Source: Luzula sylvatica (Eukaryota; Streptophyta; Magnoliopsida; Poales; Juncaceae). From it: DNA of 64,000 nucleotides. The notes beneath the pieces were generated by a model. The model was not told where the DNA came from. It worked only from the letters and a program-made list of their open reading frames with translations, and ran no database searches. A program made the translations under genes and the position numbers. The stretch covers positions 30,983,314 through 31,047,313 of the forward strand of contig OX326958.1 of the NCBI GenBank assembly GCA_946800325.1. The letters run 5' to 3'. This document shows positions 1-12,724 of this stretch, in pieces; the stretch's first letter is position 1; every line of letters begins with the position of its first letter.

Positions 1-373
1 TTTGTTCATTTTCTTCTTCTTTTTTCTTCACCTATTTAGTCTCCATTTTTTTTTTTCTTTTTTTCCGATATAATATCTAAACTCTTGTTCTTAATATCTA
101 GGTCGTAACCAAACGCTATGCTACCACTTTCAAATAAGAAAGAACAAAGAGTTGTCAGAATTATTTATTTATGGATAATACAATTATATGGTTTTAAACC
201 CGCTTCTGTATTCTAACATTGGAACATAATCATGTTTATATAGTTACATGGCATTAGCTCTACTCATGACAATTAACACTCATTTTCACTTTTACTCTAT
301 CGTTTCATATTCTACAACAAATTATAATAAACATTGTTTATTATGTCAATATTTTTCCTTCAATTACTTGTAG

Positions 374-1442
374 TAATGACGTTTATGATTTCGACACTGG
401 AGCTGATAAAAACAAAAAAGAATCCGTGGTCAACATCATTGGCAGGTAAAATAAAATGCATATAAGTTGTACTTTTCACTTTCTTCTACGAAATTGACCC
501 TTTTTTTACTTTTCCAATACGAATAGTAGAAAGAAAACACAAATCGGGGCAATAATATCTCTTCTTCTCGGTTTCTCCGGGTTGATTTGGGCATTTATAC
601 AAGCACGTGATGTGCGCTTCATTTTATTGGTCACGTACGCAATCCTATGTGGATACGTTTATCAGGTTTCACTCTTTATATTTACCTTTTCATATTAATA
701 TTCGACTTTTACAAACTTTAATCCACTCAAAATTAACGCTATTTTTTTGGTCAGTGTCCACCATTTAGACTTAGTTATCAAGGACTTGGTGAGCCACTTT
801 GTTTCATGGCATTTGGGCCCTTCGCAACCACTTCTTTCTATTTCGCAAGGTACAATTAGTGTTAATAATACTGATAACAATAAATACTTTTAATAATGAA
901 ATGAATCATATATGATTTGGACTAACTTGATAGATTATCAGTGGAACAGGGCTTAATTTAAACGCGACGATTTTAGCGTCTTCTCTCCTCGTCGGATTAA
1001 CCACAACTCTAATTCTATTTTGTAGCCATTTCCATCAGGTAAAATAAAATTACAATTTAGGATATATATAATTGAATCGATATTTTGTGAAAATTTATAC
1101 GAGCTAATTAATTGCGTACTACAAATTCCAGATCGAGGGAGACTTCGCAGTTGGAAAAATATCTCCGCTGGTTAGAATGGGTACGAAATTAGGATCGAGA
1201 ATTGTTTCGATTGGAGTCATCTCCATTTATCTTCTCTTAGTGGTGTTTTGTTCGTGCAAATTTCTTCCCCTCTCTTCACTCGTAAGTTCATAAATACATA
1301 TTTGATTAACTTACCGAAAATATTTATGCCAATGTATTGATTATATGTTAAATAAAAATTTCGTGCATTCTAGTTTCTCTGCGTACTTACCGCCTCGACT
1401 GGAAGAACGGTTTATAAGTTTGTCGAGACAAATCACAATGTA

Positions 1443-1494
<52 letters not shown>

Positions 1495-1667
1495 TTTAAA
1501 TACAGACAAATACATATTTATGATATAATGTTTTATTGCAGGATAATGTGAAGATATTTATGGCCAAGTATTATTGTGTAAGATTGCATGCTTTATTTGG
1601 AATAGCTCTAGCTTGTGGATTGTTCTTATCTAGAAGAAGCATAAACCCTAATTTTATCCAAATTTAA
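374..1667 (+). CDS. MENA (ABC4): 1,4-dihydroxy-2-naphthoate phytyltransferase, MenA/ABC4 type, 3' part of gene
   Basis: Seven exons with GT-AG junctions read through in one frame: 374-445, 527-665, 755-849, 942-1038, 1132-1281, 1374-1439 and 1542-1667 (TAA). They encode the last 247 residues of a UbiA-family membrane prenyltransferase. The first exon gives SNDVYDFDTGAD, which holds the second Asp-rich motif; the second and third give CGYVYQCPPFRLSYQGLGEP and FGPFATT, which I recognise as the plant MenA/ABC4 signature. Several hydrophobic segments follow (LLVGLTTTLILF, VISIYLLLVVF, ALFGIALACGLF). In plants this enzyme attaches the phytyl chain to 1,4-dihydroxy-2-naphthoate in chloroplasts for phylloquinone (vitamin K1), needed by photosystem I. 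The transit peptide, first Asp-rich motif and promoter lie left of the window; I see no further exon in 1-373. Assignment is from remembered family motifs; exon joins are inferred from frame and splice dinucleotides. Confidence 0.88.
1446..1492. repeat. (CT)n microsatellite in the last MenA intron
   Basis: About 23 uninterrupted CT units start six bases after the donor GT of the last intron (exon end 1439). The tract makes up nearly half of the 102-base intron. Confidence 0.95.
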
Positions 1668-2047
1668 CCTTTTAATTTCACAATTTGTAAACTATGCAAT
1701 TTTACAATTGTAAGCTATGTAATTAAAAAAAAAAAAATTATTTAATTCACTTAAAATAAAATACAAAATATTGATAAACCATAAATATTACTAATTTGAA
1801 AATTCAAATTTCAAGAGGATCCATTTACAAAAAGTCAATGCTTTCTCTTAGCCTCTATTGTCCAGATCTTATCTAAATTTAAAACCCAATTTAGATCAAA
1901 TATAAGATTAAATAAACCTTTTTTTTAATTCATATCTACATGTCATTTAACTTAAACCCCCCAAAAAAAGAACCATCTTCTAATCTAGTCCCCCGAAATG
2001 CAAAAAATCACGAATTCGTCCAATTAATTAAGGAACCGAGTCCACCA

Positions 2048-2770
2048 TTACCTTCCCTCTCCTCTTGGGCTCTGCGCAGGAAGGGGCGGCACGCCGGGCG
2101 ATGTCGGCAACCCCATCGTTGACATCATCATCATCTGGTATGCCGTACGGGGGGACGGTAAGCACCCAAACCCTAGAGGCGATGGTGGCAGTACCGGATC
2201 TGTACCGGTACCGCCATGCAAGCGGCGCATGTAAGCTGAAATAGGCGATTCAGCAGTGACGCCAACAGTAGGCAATGGCGGCAGAGGAGATAGAGCTGTT
2301 TGAGACCCGACTTGAGGTGGACGAGACGAGAGATTTGCCAAAGGCGGAGGACGGATTCGGTGCAAACGAGGTGTACTGGTGGCTTGCGGTGGTGGATGAT
2401 GAACCGGAGCTGTGTGACGTGGCGGAGCCGGAGCCGGAGCAGGAACGGGGACAGGAGAGCCGGTGAGTTTCTGAACGATTTCTCTGAAATTGTTTTTGTC
2501 GATGTTGTAAACCGGAGGCTGCGGCGGTGCAGGAGGAATGGAGGCGCTGCAGGATTCAGAGAGCGCAGAACTGGAGGGAATAGGTAGAGGAGCCGGAGGA
2601 GTCGGACGAGAATGCTTGGAGATTTTGAAAGACGATTTGTTCAGGGATTTCAAAGTAGAATGGATTTGATGGTTGCTAGATTCGGGTTTGGCGGGGGCGG
2701 CTGTGGAAGACGGCGCGGCGTCGGCGGAGGAGGGAGGAGGAGGTGGGGGATTCTCTGGAATTTTCTCCAT
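2048..2770 (-). CDS. VQ-motif protein (HAIKU1/VQ14-VQ9-like)
   Basis: An intronless frame of 240 residues. The VQ core FREIVQKLTG lies at residues 95-104, matching FxxxVQxxTG, the segment by which VQ proteins bind WRKY domains as co-regulators in the nucleus. The N-terminal third is Pro/Ser-rich. The C-terminal block SPISAYMRRL, then SPLGFGCLPSPR and a Pro-rich tail, resembles the HAIKU1/VQ14 and VQ9 group. An upstream in-frame ATG at 2938 would add 56 residues, but these look like a translated leader, whereas MEKIPEN at 2770 looks like a normal start, so I chose 2770. VQ genes are usually intronless, which fits. The exact family member is not certain; IKU1 in Arabidopsis acts in seed size control, and that role is not shown here. 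Confidence 0.88.
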   Translation of the reverse strand: MEKIPENPPPPPPSSADAAPSSTAAPAKPESSNHQIHSTLKSLNKSSFKISKHSRPTPPAPLPIPSSSALSESCSASIPPAPPQPPVYNIDKNNFREIVQKLTGSPVPVPAPAPAPPRHTAPVHHPPPQATSTPRLHRIRPPPLANLSSRPPQVGSQTALSPLPPLPTVGVTAESPISAYMRRLHGGTGTDPVLPPSPLGFGCLPSPRTAYQMMMMSTMGLPTSPGVPPLPAQSPRGEGR

Positions 2771-4711
2771 TGGGGATTGAAGAGGAGGAAAGAGGGGAGG
2801 ACTTGAAGAAGAATGATTGAGAAGAGAAAATAAATGATTAATGTTTTCTTTTTCTTTTCTCCAAGTGTGAGAAATGATTAATGTTAATGGCGGAGGGTTT
2901 TTGTGGTTATTAATTGAGTCTGGTCTTTTTGCATTCATGTCCTCTTAATGTTTCTTTCTTACTAATATAGGCCTGTAAAATATTACAATTGAGATTCTCG
3001 TTTTTTAAAATTGTTTTGCTTTGAATGTTAGTGACATTAATTTGTTTATATTTAGTAGTTTATGCTATTGTATGTTATGTTTTATTTTGAGAATCAACGG
3101 AGAAGGCTCATATGTCCTGAATTCAAATTCTAAATTCAAATCATAAACTTTTATTTTTTATCAAACACTCAACCAACTAGTTCATTGATTATGTTATATG
3201 TTATAATTATTATTCAAAATATTAAACTAACACTGACTATTGAAAAAGAAAAAAATATACGTGGCCGGCTAGTTGAAAATGTTATATTGATTGATGTTTA
3301 TTGTAAATATGAGTTTAACAAAAAAAACAAAAATCATTCTTCATAATCCATAATCGGTTATAAGCGAAATTAGTTATAGATGAATTATATCATTCATAAT
3401 TATTTTACTCGCAATGTCCAAAATATTACATTTTTGTTATTTTATTAAGCAGCCATATATATATTGTTAAGCTACGCCGTACTCATATAGGTTTGATTTA
3501 TTTATGCGTTTCACGTTGCTAGAATCATTTTCAATTTTATTCTCGAAATTATTTCTTAGATATATCTGATATGTGAGATCTACATTATTTGATATCGACA
3601 TTTCATTCACCAGGAAGTGAATGTGAAATGGGAGATGAAAGTTGAAAGTGATTTCCACTTTACTCTTTAAATTTATTCTTTATTTTTAATGAATTTGTCT
3701 AAAATACATGTTCAAATTTATTACTAAATTTATGATTATCGTCCGTACTAAATTTATCACAAAAAACGTGACTAATAAATATTCAAAAAATATAACGATA
3801 CATAAAAATGTACACATAATTAATATTTCCATAAAATTCATAATTCATGCAATGATTCAAATATATTTGTACAAAATGATTGAACATTAAAAGGATAATC
3901 AGGATGATAAATTGAGAATTGTCAAGATACTTAACAAGTGCTTAAAACTTTAATTATTAAATTTAATTTGTGTTTTTCATGATAAAACATTAAAATGTTT
4001 GCACATAAATACAAACATAAATTTCAAAACAAATATAATAGTTAAAACTTCTTAAATATCAAATTTTTTTGGGCTTAATTGTATATATCAATTCTTATTA
4101 CTTGTTTAGCATTTTATTTAAATTTTGTAATAGAAATAAAAATATGATGTTGAGTGTGTACCAGATAAGATAAGTGGGAATGACGAACACGTGAGACCAA
4201 TAAAAAAAAAATCCTCTACAATATATACACTGTTCTTCATGAACAAAAATATAAAAAAAACTAAATAACCTTCTCTTAAAAGTAAAACCAATAAAATTAT
4301 TCTATGGATTCTACATGATGTTATTTTAGAGGAGTCAAGTTCGAGAGGAAACGACAAATTAAGAGATGGAGAGAAGGACATGTGACGTTTTTTTTTTTAA
4401 CTTTTGTTAATAATATATACTTTTTTGGGGTTTTGTGGCGGATTAATTTTGTTAATATCTTTATTCACTTTTATTAAATGCAAACAAAAGGAAGAAAGAA
4501 AAAAAGATCTTTGACTAGAATTATTCATCTTGGACTGGATCTTATATGTTATTGGTTTTTGGTATCTTTCCCTCGTATTATAAAATCCGACCCGATTTGG
4601 GGGAACCTCCGGCTATTGACACAATTTTATGTATACCCTGGCAAAAATTTAAAATATCATTCGTGTTGTTCTAGAACAAGAAAATATCACCATACCCCTG
4701 TAAAATCCCTG
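2771..4711. other. AT-rich intergenic stretch
   Basis: No credible gene, RNA or element end seen. The open frames here are short and of AT-driven composition. The left part should hold the promoter and 5' leader of the VQ gene, but I cannot place a TATA box with confidence. Confidence 0.6.
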
Positions 4712-5160
4712 GGGCTGTTCGGACCTAGAGTTTTGGCATGGAGATTTGATGGAAAAGCTAGGTTGCTTGAGTTTCTAAAAAAGGGTGTCCGGAGCTCATT
4801 TTTGAGCCCATGGTTTGGATGGGAATGCACAAAATTCGAGACAAAACTACCATTTAGATTAGCTTTTCAAAACGTTGACCAGACAAGATTTTTGGATAGG
4901 AACCATGGTTTCACACATTTAATTTTAGTAATTGTTTAAAATGGTCAATTATTAATTGGTTGCTTATTTTATTTAAGGTTAATTTGAAATTTGATATCGG
5001 ATATTATATACGTATCAGATATCGGACACCTCGTATTTGAAATCGGATATCGGATAACGTATCCGTATTCGAAATCGTATATCGAATAACGTATCCGTGT
5101 TCGAAATCAGAATTGAATACAATATTTGTATTCGTATTCAAAATCAGATATTTAACTACT
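4712..5160 (+). repeat. Dispersed repeat, copy 1 (TIR-transposon-like end)
   Basis: Begins GGGCTGTTCGGACCTAG and aligns over about 300 bp with 49915-50215, in the same orientation. Both copies then run into a stretch rich in CGTATC/GGATAT words. The start resembles termini of plant Harbinger or hAT non-autonomous elements. An imperfect inverted match to the start lies at 5831-5854, so the whole element may be 4712-5854 with microsatellites inside. The open frame at 4478-4939 crosses the repeat edge and is not a gene. Confidence 0.6.
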
Positions 5161-5184
5161 CCTATATTTACATGTCAATTGCAA

Positions 5185-5260
5185 AGATTAATAATAATAA
5201 TAATGTGTAACAAGAAATCATTATTGTAATAATAATAAAGGAGAAGAAGAAAAATACTAC

Positions 5261-5294
<34 letters not shown>

Positions 5295-5400
5295 TCAAAT
5301 TAATACATAATTAAAAATGTAGTTAGAATGATAATAATAATTTATTATTATTATTGTTGTTGTTATTGTTGTTGTTGGTGGTGGTGGTGGTAATAATTAA
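5185..5400. repeat. (AAT)n and related trinucleotide microsatellites
   Basis: Runs of AAT/TAA at about 5190-5300, then TTATTA changing to TTG and GGT triplets at 5341-5390. A further AAT then AAC/ACC run lies at 5657-5703. Confidence 0.85.
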
Positions 5401-5859
5401 AAATAATACATAATTAAAAACATATTTACAAAATTAATAATTATAATAATGTAATTATTAATACTAATAATAATGTAGTTAGAAATTAATGATATTTTGA
5501 TATTAGTATGGTTTAATTTGTGTTTTTCACATGATTTAATTACTCAATATATTAATGGCTTAATATAATTGAATCAATAGCTCTGTGGTGGGTAATTGCA
5601 TATAAATGTATGTATTATTTAATTTAATGGTTGAAAATAATTTAAAATGTATTTAGAAATAATAATAATAATAACAACAACACCACCTACAACAACAACA
5701 ACAAACCTAGGTTTTCATCAAACACCTTTTAAACATCCTACACTTGCAGTTTTTGCATTTTCCTGCTGCCATGGTTTCCTGATATTCATATATTGGTTTC
5801 CTGCAACTATGAGATTCCTGCTGCTGCACAAAACTGACCTAGCAAACACGCCCTAAATA

Positions 5860-7911
5860 TTATTATATGCCTTTCAAAATGTTCAAAGGATCTAAGTTTC
5901 ATTTATAATATATCAATTATTAACAGTTATCCTTCTGTCTTTATTTCATTTTATTTTATTCTCAAATTACATAAATAATTCATTAACATAGTTTATTATA
6001 TAATATTATATTAGAATAATAATAATTTAGATAAAGGAACTGATGGTAAACAACTCTAAGCCTAACATAGAAATATTTAAAAATGTAAATAAAAATAATA
6101 AGAAATAAAAAAAAAAATGCAAGTGATTATGTCGTTTTTTTGCTTCAATATTTTATTAAGGTAATCTTTGTCAATGAGTCTACAACTGTCTTGTTGTATT
6201 TTGTCCATTAAATTCGACACAAAATTGCAAGATTCAATAACAACAAAAGTGATGAAAAACAATGATCCCAAAGAAATGGACTGACTAATTATTATTGACG
6301 GACAATACCGTTGTCTCGAACGATAGAAGCAATCCGTCCATCACCGTACAACACCGATCTCTACCATTTTATCATCGGTAAAATTAGAAGAACGACTTGT
6401 TTGTGCTTTGATAAGAAGTCGGTTCTTCACTCGATATGTTGTTATTTCCGTCCAAATCTCGTTGTCTGGTCAGTTCTCCAATTAGTTTTCCGTATCAAGC
6501 GTGTGAGAACTGTCATATCGACTCGAGAAAGGACAAGTATATCTCGAAAGCAGAGAAGTAGATCTCGGGAAAACAAATATGACCAGCCTTCTAATGTGTA
6601 ATGCATCCAAGCCGTAGTATAAATCGTGTCGTCGTCCCGAGAAATGAGTAGTATATCTTAGATGTCAAGAATCTCAGGAAAAAAAGAACTAGATCTCGAA
6701 TTGATCTCAAATGTCGTGGAGTCGAGAGTTAAGAACATTGAGGTGAAGAAGAAGAAATGGTGCGCCTTCTTCGATTTTTTACACAGACAGAAGAAAGGTA
6801 TCGGTGAATGTGATACAGTATAATTTCATTAATTCTTTATTTTGTATTTAAAGGTGAATGGAAAATAATGATTTTTTTTTAAAGAAATTCAAAGGAACAT
6901 GTTTATATGGGTATATGGGTATGGGTATGTATACATTATTTTAATTTTTGTTGGGATATATAAAGTATTTCTTGCATTTTATAAAAAAAATTCATGATAT
7001 TTTTCAGTTTTACCAGTCTTATATATTATTCATGATATTCTAATGTTTTGTTTTATAGGGACACATATGGAATTGTCAAACGATATAACGACCTAACTAG
7101 TAAAGAACGTGCAATCATACAACAAGACAAATGATACTCATAATTATAATGTTAACACACTTAATTTAGACCAAAAAATATTTAAAAAAATTGGTCCTTT
7201 TCAGGTGGAAAAGGACGCATATTAGAAAACAAGATTTTGTTCAAATTCTTCAGTTTGAATTTTAAAGTTTAGCCTGTGTCCTCGAAAAAAAAAAATTCAT
7301 CAATCCAATCATAAAATTTGAGAAAATAAATTTTGCTATATTTCTTTCTCTAGTCTATAGAAAATGATTCAAGTGCCGGTGGTGCTTATAAATTACTATT
7401 AAAATCGATGTAATTAATACAAAATAAATTTATTCAATATTTATTCTTAATTAACAAAACTAAATATTAATTGTACATTAAGTTTGAAAAATTTGTATGA
7501 TCTTAATTATTTTTAGTTATTCTAGTATAGTACTTGTCGTTTGGTTTTGGACTGAGATGATAATTTAGTTATTTTGTTTGATTTTTCTTATGTTATTGCT
7601 GAGTTATGAATTGATTATCTTAAATTTAAATCAATGTTACAAATAGCGTTAAACGGTCCGTGGCGTGTTTCTAATTTATAGCATATGATGTAATTTATAA
7701 AATATGATGTAATTTATAGCACATAAAACAATTAAGAATCAATATGTAATAAAAATAATCTTTAAAATAACAAATAATTATATTAAACATCTCAAATTGA
7801 TATTTATAAAATAATTAACAAAATATTTGAAAACGAACATCTTCAACAAGTCAAAACATCTCATTCTAATTAGGAGAAAGTTTTTTTGTTTTGTTTATTT
7901 ATCAACCAAAA
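5860..7911. other. Intergenic stretch with nothing identified
   Basis: AT-rich sequence. A less AT-rich patch at 6300-6780 has an open frame of 96 residues (6311-6601, +) with no recognisable domain, which I do not call a gene. Confidence 0.5.
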
Positions 7912-10280
7912 CTAGGAAATTACCCGCGCTTCGCGGCGGGTTTGTTTCATTTATTTTATCATAATTTATTCATAATTATGAATTATCATTCGTTATCAAA
8001 TAATTAATAAATATTGTGTTGAGTGTTTGAATTTATATATATTACTTTGCTTAATTAAGTTTGATGATGACAAAATGCATTATACTATTTTGGAATATGA
8101 TATAATGCGAAAAAATTATTTAAATTCTAATAAAACATACAACAAAATTAAATGGTAGTATAAAGTAATAAAAAAATATGCATCGACATAAATAAAAAAT
8201 AAAATGCTACTATAAGATCAAGAAATAACATCTAAATAGAATTGTAGTTTATTAACGGGCGAGTCTTATTATGGAGGTTGATGACATCATATTTGAATCT
8301 GTGTTGAAATTGATTTTTTTAATTAGTAATATGTATTAGAAAATCATAAATGTAAATTTGAAATATTTTGTATGATTTTTTTAACCTTAAGTTGGTTGTA
8401 TTGTTTGGATTAGTTGCATTGTTTTTTTTTTCTTATTTCATTGGACAAGTCTTTCTCCATCATCTTGCAAAATAAATGAGAATCATGAGTTCTGAAATTT
8501 GTATTCATATAAAAAAATTTAGGGCATATTTTTGAATTTAAGTATAAATTTTGGAGAAATATTTGTAGAGGTATGAAGGAATATTTTGTTATAGAACATT
8601 TTTAGATGGGCGAAGAATTATCCTATGGTTGGTTACTTTTCTAGAATAAAAGAAAGATACAATAACAAATGTAAGAGAAATGAATTGTAGTCCTTAAAGA
8701 AAATGAAAAGACAAACTACATCATGCAATCTATACCATAAATAATTTAATGCTTCATATTAAAAAAACATATACATGTATTTATTATTTTGAAGCAAAAG
8801 AGGTCGTATTTAAGAAATATTAAATATCTAGATTAAGATTTATTAAGCAAAAATTTATATAGCTTTTGTATGTCAAAAAAAATTAACAAAAAAATTCATA
8901 GTGTTTTGTCATGTGAACGTGTTATATTTGTTGTAAATTCATTTTAAAGTATGTAGATAATACATTTTCTTAGATAGCTGTATAGTTTTCTAGTTTGAAA
9001 TTGTTTTTGAAATCTCTTATATTATAAATGATATAATTTTGAAATAAATATTATAATATCAATATTAGGTGTTCTCCTAACAATATCAATAGTATAGTAA
9101 TTCATTCATGTATGATAATAAGTTATGAGCATATATATTATTCACATGCATATAATAGTATCTAACTCTTAAGTTTGGTGATCAAAAAAATACTATATAT
9201 AAGTTTAAGTATTGAAATAAACACATGGAAGATGAAAAGACAATTATATCAAAAAAATAAATATTTTATAATAAAAACATACACAAGCATTGATTTATTG
9301 GAAGTGAAAAATATCACATGTAATTATTAAATATGTACATGTTTTTTAACAACATAAATGTATAATTTTTTTAGTTTGAAATTGTTTTTGAAATCTCTTC
9401 TATTATTAATTCTTTTATATTATAAATGATATAATTTTCAAATAAATAATATAATATCATTATTTAGTGTTTTCATATAATTTTATATTATTAAATATGT
9501 ACATGAAGTTTTTTAAAGTATCAATAATATAGTAGTTTATTCATGTATTATACACATATTTTGTTCACATCATATAAAATTATATAAGTCTTAAGTATCA
9601 TGAAATAGTAATAAAGGATGTTAATATTATAATTTAGCTTACATATAGTATACTACAATATATCTTCACATAGAAGATGCAAAGACAAAGTGTACTCAAA
9701 AAATTTAATATTTCATAATAAAAAGCATATAAATGCATCAATTAATTGGAGGTGAAAGTTATTATTTGTAGTAATTATTGAATATAAGAAATAAAGATTT
9801 TTTGAAGAACAAAAATGTATAAATTTTGTGTGTCAAAAGAAAATTTAACAAAACTCTTAATATTCTTTGCCATGTGGAGAGTGCATTCAATATTGATCGT
9901 TTGATTTTAATCATACGGTTAAGATTCAAAATATCAAACATGACATGTGGCAATATCATAGATGACATGGGTCAAGGAGATTGCTTAAAAGTTAGTGTAA
10001 AATAATGTCTCGCAAATGACTACATCAAATATGATCTTCAAAAAATATAATAAAAAAATTAATGGATAAGATCAAATTATATCACAAAATCTAATGATGC
10101 AAAATAAGACATACAAATGACCACACAAATTATATGTATTACAAAATCAAATATGAAAGTAACGTGTAGGATGTAGCCACATCACACAATCCAATGATTA
10201 ATAATGATGTAAAACAATGATGATGTGGATTCATGAGAATGCATATAGATGTGTGCAAAATAAGGGGGTGGGTAAATTGA
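7912..10280 (-). mobile_element. Non-autonomous Helitron with both ends
   Basis: Read on the minus strand it starts TCAATTTACCCACC at 10280 and ends in CTAG at 7912. The end is preceded by a GC-rich hairpin (about 7920-7940, CCCGC...GCGGG) in otherwise AT-rich DNA. The flanking bases are A before the 5' TC and T after CTAG, the AT target expected of Helitrons, with no target duplication. No Rep/helicase frame is present over 2,369 bp. Its 5' 300 bp and 3' hairpin align with the shorter copy at 55117-56536. Confidence 0.78.
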
Positions 10281-11890
10281 TTTTGATATCATAACTTTTC
10301 ATGCAATGTCAGAAATGACCGAGCCTTCTATACCAAGTATATGCCATATATTGCTCAGAATACGATTATATGCACTGCCCAAGAGACCGGCTTGGTGCTA
10401 GCTTGAATGCCTGGGCAGATTGACATAAAGGAATAAAACTAGTTATGGAACTCCGTCATGAGTCAATCCGGAAGTGACTTGTTTTTGAATTAAATTCATT
10501 TGATTTTTTATAAATTTATCTAAAATATATATTATTTATATGTAACGGGCTACAAAGTTGCAGCACGCAACATTTAGGCTATAAAATAAGCTATATTGGT
10601 GAAGGGAAGCGTTTAACGAAGCTATTTGCAACAATGATTTAAATACTAAAATTGTTATATTTTTTTTTTTACTGAATTTAAAGATGTTTTTTCCAAGAAT
10701 AATATAAACACAAATTTATAATTATTTTGAGATTTATTTAAAATTTAGTTTTGAATGGTTGAAGTTGAAAAAATATTGGAGTTGGAGAAAATGATTTATT
10801 TAATATACACATTTGATTGTTATTAACAAATTACAAACTACAAATTAAAAGTAAATGTAAAATTGTAATTAGGTACGAGAAAGATTTGATGAAGTGTTAG
10901 TAGTAACTACGTATGCGAAATTTTTTAATTTTTTCAATTTGTCGAATCTTTGAGCTTTTGAGCGAGAAATTTCAGAGATCTATTTGAGTTTTTATTCTCG
11001 ATTTTAGGAACTACACTTTTCACTTCTACAAACTTCGAATGAATTCAATTCGTGTGACCAATTGTTAGTGTTTGAGTTTGTAGTTTGTAATGTGCTAGTT
11101 AGAATTTTGTAAAACTCGTTCTATGTCGTTAGAGCGTTGTAAATCGATACAAGTAACATTGTAATTGTTCAATCGAGATATTGAATAGAGTACCCAACCA
11201 GCGCAAGTTGGTTGTGAGGAATTTTCGGAGGCGTAGGTATGTTGAATCGATCGATTGATGAACACAAAATAGTTAAAAGAAAAAAACTATCCACCGAATT
11301 CTGATATCAATCTTGAACGTTCGATTTTGATAATATCTTTTCTTTTGTGTTAATTGGACTTTAATTAAATCGTTCATTCTAAAGTAATCGTTTGAATTAA
11401 GTCATTTAAATCATTATCATGCCTCCGGTTTTACATGACAAGACAACTTTTTGTTTTTCGAGACTATACAAAAGTCATGTATGAAATGGTATATTGTAAA
11501 TAAATCAGCAAAGCGAGGATTCACTCTGGGATTGTAGAAATTTCGAAATAGTTATTTTGCAAAATTATCCAGTTCTTGGGGCCACTTCAATGGATAAATA
11601 TTATCTTTAGCACAAGCCATTGCTGTTATCATGTCTAAATAAAATAAGCAGGGCCAAACTGGTCCATATGCAAAAGAGAGCATATATGGTGCCCCCAATT
11701 TCCTCCGGTCATTGTTGATTGAATCAGCATGACGTTGACTATCAATCCAAGGAGCTGCAAACAGTCCCCAAAAAAAACTTCTCCGCATTAACGGTTAATG
11801 GAAAGAAGAATTTTGAGGGATACATATAACATACCCGTGACTTCTCTCTCTTCCCGTCATTTCTCTCTCGCGAACCGTGTCGAGAAAGCT

Positions 11891-11896
<6 letters not shown>
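10281..11896. other. Intergenic stretch with one unplaced open frame
   Basis: Mostly AT-rich. A minus-strand frame at 11552-11788 (78 residues) has balanced composition (APWIDSQRHADSIN, SFAYGPVWPCLFYLDM) and could be an exon remnant, but I do not recognise the family and see no adjoining exons. Confidence 0.4.

Positions 11897-11958
<62 letters not shown>
11897..11958. repeat. (TC)n microsatellite
   Basis: 31 TC units without interruption. Confidence 0.97.
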
Positions 11959-11962
<4 letters not shown>

Positions 11963-12044
11963 AATGGCGATTTTCTCGTTCGCGAGCCTCTTCGTGCTTC
12001 CTCTCTCGTTCGTTTGCACACCAGAAGATTCATGGAGGTGAAAC

Positions 12045-12370
12045 CCTAGCTTCGGTTAATTGGAGGCGACGACGCTTGGATAATTGGAGACGACGATTAA
12101 TGGCGATTGACGGTGAATTTCGGCTTGAAGACGACGATTAATGGGAGGCGGTGGTGGATTAAGGGAGGCTTCGGTTAATTGGAGGCGACGACGCTTGGAT
12201 AATTGGAGACGACGACGCTTGGATTACTGGGAGCTGTGAAGACGGTACGCTTGGATTACTGGTACTGCTTCGATTACTGGTACCAGACGACGCTTCTATT
12301 ACATCGATTACTGGTACGGCTTCGATTCGGGACTGGTATGCTTGGATTACTGGTACCTTTCGGTTGGGGA
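12045..12370 (+). repeat. Irregular minisatellite (GCTTGGATTACTGG / GGAGACGACGA)
   Basis: Tandem and interspersed copies of two short words: TTGGATAATTGGAGACGACG in the left half, and TTGGATTACTGGTAC or CGATTACTGGTAC in the right half. A block around 12048-12100 recurs at 12168-12220. The short open frames on both strands follow from the repeat. Confidence 0.75.
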
Positions 12371-12724
12371 CTGGCGACAATGGAGCTCTCTTTGAGGTAA
12401 ATTGAATTAATTGCTAATTAAGAAGGAAATTATTTAATTTTGAATTGATTATTAATGCAGGAAATTGGATTTGAACTAGGAGATTGAGGTACTGGCGAAG
12501 AAGCTCTGACGAATAAGGTATGATTTAAGTCTCGAAGAAGCTCGATCGATTGATTGTTGTAATTTGAATTAATAGTTAATTTTCGAAGAAGCTCTGAAAT
12601 TAAGTACAATATTATTTGTTGTAAATTAATAAGGTACCTTTGAATTAATAGTTAATTATTAAATTAGGTATTATAAGATTATTCTGTAATTGTTAATTTT
12701 GCCTTAATTTGTATGTTAATTGTT

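Noticed and set aside
1..373. A further 5' exon of the MenA gene
   Set aside because: No segment matches the expected preceding MenA sequence with a donor in the right phase; it probably lies left of the window.
2275..2806. Plus-strand frames opposite the VQ gene
   Set aside because: Antisense shadows of the Pro-rich VQ coding sequence.
4478..4939. 153-residue open frame
   Set aside because: It crosses the edge of a dispersed repeat; the second copy at 49.9 kb has no matching open frame.
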